Positions 6,845-7,756 of a DNA stretch of 7,756 nt are shown piece after piece; within the stretch, counting starts at the first letter, position 1; every line of letters starts with the position of its first letter. This stretch comes from an uncultured Mycoplasmatota bacterium (GTDB taxonomy: Bacteria > Bacillota_I > Bacilli_A > RF39 > UBA660), in assembly GCA_948472605.1 (NCBI GenBank), contig CAOKUH010000071.1, positions 1-7,756 on the forward strand. The letters run 5' to 3'. Made by a program: the position numbers and the translations under genes. A model generated the notes under the pieces. That model was not told the origin of the DNA and did no database searches. It saw nothing but the letters and a program-made list of their open reading frames with translations.

Positions 6845-6873
6845 ATTATACTATTATTTCAAATTTTTGTAAA
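6845..6873 (-). promoter_or_regulatory. Promoter for the 129-aa gene
   Basis: On the minus strand TTTACA (6868-6873), exactly 17 nt, then a perfect TATAAT (6845-6850), close to the AGGTGA ribosome binding site. The leader would be very short, about 10-15 nt. Confidence 0.65.
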
Positions 6874-6907
6874 TTACTATAATTTATAATTTCGTATTAT
6901 TTACAAA
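6866..6907. repeat. 9-bp inverted repeat in the divergent intergenic region
   Basis: TTTGTAAAT (6866-6874) and its exact complement ATTTACAAA (6899-6907) are separated by 24 bases. The left arm holds the -35 box of the 129-aa gene. The right arm lies just before the tRNA promoter. An operator is possible, but chance is not excluded in such A/T-rich DNA. Confidence 0.4.
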
Positions 6908-6910
6908 TTT

Positions 6911-6940
6911 TTGCACAAAAAAACTTGCATGGCATAAAAT
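6911..6940 (+). promoter_or_regulatory. Promoter for the tRNA cluster
   Basis: TTGCAC (6911-6916), 18 nt, then TAAAAT (6935-6940), with transcription starting about 20 nt before the tRNA. An alternative pair is TTGCAT (6925-6930), 17 nt, TATCAT (6948-6953). One of the two is likely, because the tRNAs need a promoter and the genes to the left are leftward. Confidence 0.5.
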
Positions 6941-6965
6941 ATTATGTTATCATTAACTAGTAATT

Positions 6966-7042
6966 GGACCTCTAGCTCAGTTGGTTAGAGCATCCGGCTC
7001 ATAACCGGGCGGTCGTAGGTTCGAGTCCTACGAGGTCCACCA
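6966..7042 (+). tRNA. tRNA with CAT anticodon, probably tRNA-Ile2 (lysidine type)
   Basis: This is a complete 77-nt cloverleaf with encoded CCA. The acceptor GGACCTC pairs with GAGGTCC. The D-arm is GCTC/GAGC. The anticodon stem-loop has CTCATAA as loop, so the anticodon is CAT. The T-arm is GTAGG-TTCGAGT-CCTAC. An automatic caller may label it Met. The acceptor GGACC and the D- and T-arms closely resemble, from memory, the Bacillus minor tRNA-Ile whose C34 is changed to lysidine by TilS. It lacks the unpaired first position of an initiator tRNA. The identity Ile2 is inferred; the tRNA itself is certain. Confidence 0.95.
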
Positions 7043-7050
7043 TTTTTTTT

Positions 7051-7135
7051 GCAGGTATGGCGAAATTGGTAGACGCACTAGACTTAGGATCTAGCGGAGA
7101 AATCCATGGGGGTTCAAGTCCCTTTACCTGCACCA
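7051..7135 (+). tRNA. tRNA-Leu (TAG anticodon)
   Basis: This is a complete 85-nt class II tRNA with encoded CCA. The acceptor GCAGGTA pairs with TACCTGC. The anticodon arm CTAGA-CTTAGGA-TCTAG gives anticodon TAG. The long variable arm and the T-arm (loop TTCAAGT) are as expected for Leu. It starts 8 nt after the CAT tRNA, and the spacer is all T, so the two are processed from one transcript. Confidence 0.97.
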
Positions 7136-7138
7136 GAG

Positions 7139-7237
7139 AAGAATCTGCTCGAACTTTTATAGTTAGAGCTTAATGATAAATATCAATTCTAGAAATGGAA
7201 TTGATTTTTTGTTTTGTAAGAAAGTGAGGAGATTCTT
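7139..7237 (+). promoter_or_regulatory. Possible structured leader between tRNA-Leu and the 91-aa gene
   Basis: Three stems fit together without conflict. P1 is AAGAATCT (7139-7146) with AGATTCTT (7230-7237), 8 bp, closing the rest. P2 is GCTCgAACT with AGTTaGAGC (7147-7169), abutting P1. P3 is the terminator hairpin at 7182-7205. P1 takes up the end of the ribosome binding site GAGGAG (7226-7231). GCTC of P2 could instead pair with GAG of the ribosome binding site. I match it to no known riboswitch class. Confidence 0.35.
7182..7216 (+). terminator. Terminator after the tRNA cluster
   Basis: ATCAATTC (7182-7189) pairs perfectly with GAATTGAT (7198-7205) around an 8-nt loop and is followed by TTTTT, then GTTTTG. 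It probably ends the tRNA transcript. It also lies in front of the 91-aa gene, which has no clear promoter, so it may act as an attenuator. Confidence 0.7.
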
Positions 7238-7240
7238 AAA

Positions 7241-7516
7241 ATGGTAACAATAAAGAATGAAAAAATCGAAATGGAAGAAGCACTTAAAAATAAGATTGAG
7301 TTTATTTGTAGCTTTTGTAATACTACTCCTACTATTTATAATGGAAGTATAAAGATGATAGAACACACAAATTTGCAATATGTAGAACCCCATAGAATTG
7401 TTATTAAAGGTATAACTTTTCTAGCATTTAACTACGAAAATACTCTTTATATAAAAAATTTAAGTAATGCTATTTCACTTAACGATTTAGAACAATATAT
7501 TAAATCAATAAACTAA
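7241..7516 (+). CDS. Hypothetical protein with one CxxC pair, 91 aa
   Basis: I do not recognise this protein. The first 20 residues are charged (KNEKIEMEEALKNKIEF). A single CSFC (C23 and C26) follows and then NTTPTIYNG. The rest alternates short strand-like segments (HRIVIKGITFLAF, ENTLYIKNL) and ends in a helix (LNDLEQYIKSIN). With only two Cys, a zinc site would need other ligands (H42 and H51 are available) or dimerisation. It has no signal peptide or membrane helix. The start is supported by GTGAGGAG (7224-7231), 9 nt before the ATG. It follows tRNA-Leu by 105 nt and a terminator-like hairpin. No separate promoter is evident. Confidence 0.75.
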   Translation: MVTIKNEKIEMEEALKNKIEFICSFCNTTPTIYNGSIKMIEHTNLQYVEPHRIVIKGITFLAFNYENTLYIKNLSNAISLNDLEQYIKSIN

Positions 7517-7581
7517 TAAAAAAGATTATCAATTCCTTTTCTAATATTTACCTATGTGTTAAACAAAGAAAAAGAAATTAC

Positions 7582-7602
7582 AAAAGTTTTGCCTACTTTT
7601 TT
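7582..7602 (+). terminator. Weak terminator candidate
   Basis: AAAAGT (7582-7587) pairs with ACTTTT (7595-7600) around TTTGCCT, followed by TT. The stem is short and the T run is mostly within it. It is the best stop signal I can find after the 91-aa gene. Confidence 0.25.
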
Positions 7603-7623
7603 ACAACTATGTTGCTTAGTATC

Positions 7624-7695
7624 ATTTACAGAGTGAATTACAGTCCTAATTACAGAGTAATTTACAGAGCAAAGTATCTAGTCAGTTACATAGTT
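7624..7695 (+). repeat. Six 12-nt tandem units, unknown function
   Basis: Units begin at 7624, 7636, 7648, 7660, 7672 and 7684, exactly 12 nt each. The first four follow the consensus A(A/T)TTACAGAGTn closely, and the last two are diverged. A possible further unit (AATTACAAAAGT, 7576-7587) is in the same 12-nt phase. The rest of 7517-7756 shows no convincing gene on either strand. Confidence 0.6.
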
Positions 7696-7756
7696 TGTAT
7701 GATAATCCCAACTTAAACACTTTTTTGAAAATAAAATCTCCCTAAGTCAATGTTTA

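Noticed and set aside
7043..7050. T8 spacer between the tRNAs as a terminator
   Set aside because: tRNA-Leu follows immediately and has no promoter of its own, so transcription must continue through it.
7163..7393. 76-aa open frame on the minus strand
   Set aside because: It overlaps the better supported 91-aa gene and the tRNA terminator, with no ribosome binding site and a low-complexity product.
7624..7695. CRISPR-like array
   Set aside because: Units are only 12 nt, directly adjacent with no spacers, and no cas genes are near.
7609..7716. 35-codon plus-strand frame through the 12-nt repeat, with Tyr every fourth residue
   Set aside because: It has no ribosome binding site or promoter, and the periodic peptide follows from the DNA repeat itself. 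It is kept only as part of the repeat finding.
1..7756. Mycoplasma-type code with TGA read as Trp
   Set aside because: Every Trp codon I checked is TGG, and no in-frame TGA occurs in the supported genes.

Overview
The window is AT-rich, with long A/T tracts and strong AG-rich ribosome binding sites. It carries RNase HIII and a RecD2-type helicase, a combination typical of Bacillota. Every Trp codon I checked is TGG and no real gene ends in TGA, so nothing suggests the Mycoplasma code. A D,D-peptidase-like VanY protein implies a peptidoglycan wall. The best guess is a low-GC Bacillota or Bacilli-related gut-type bacterium. Species and genus cannot be read from this sequence.

Left part (1-2866): the 3' part of rnhC (RNase HIII) runs rightward into the window and converges on a leftward gene for a coiled-coil protein. 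Both stop codons lie inside one shared bidirectional terminator hairpin. A leftward 119-aa hypothetical gene follows, and then a rightward membrane-anchored VanY-like carboxypeptidase gene. These last two diverge from promoters whose -35 boxes overlap.

Middle part (2867-6835): this part is entirely leftward. In transcription order it holds a 129-aa hypothetical protein, recD2, a 52-aa single-membrane-segment protein that is easily missed, and a gene built from at least four helix-turn-helix-like repeats. A simple ORF scan truncates the repeat gene at a TTG codon at 3569. Its frame is open up to 3900, and the only ATG with a good Shine-Dalgarno (3886-3888) is in another frame. A one-base difference in a run of six A would join the two. 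The gene is therefore either frameshifted, started unusually, or affected by a sequencing error.

Right part (6836-7756): a two-tRNA cluster (CAT anticodon, probably the lysidine tRNA-Ile2, then tRNA-Leu TAG) runs rightward. A potentially structured leader, including a terminator hairpin, leads into a 91-aa unknown protein with one CxxC pair. The last 240 bases hold no convincing gene. They contain an exact-period 12-nt tandem repeat (7624-7695) of unknown meaning.

Functionally, rnhC and recD2 are genome-maintenance genes (RNA-DNA hybrid removal and DNA helicase), and the VanY-like protein acts on the cell wall. The window is not a single pathway. The least ordinary items are the repeat protein with its displaced start, the tRNA-linked leader and the 12-nt repeat.
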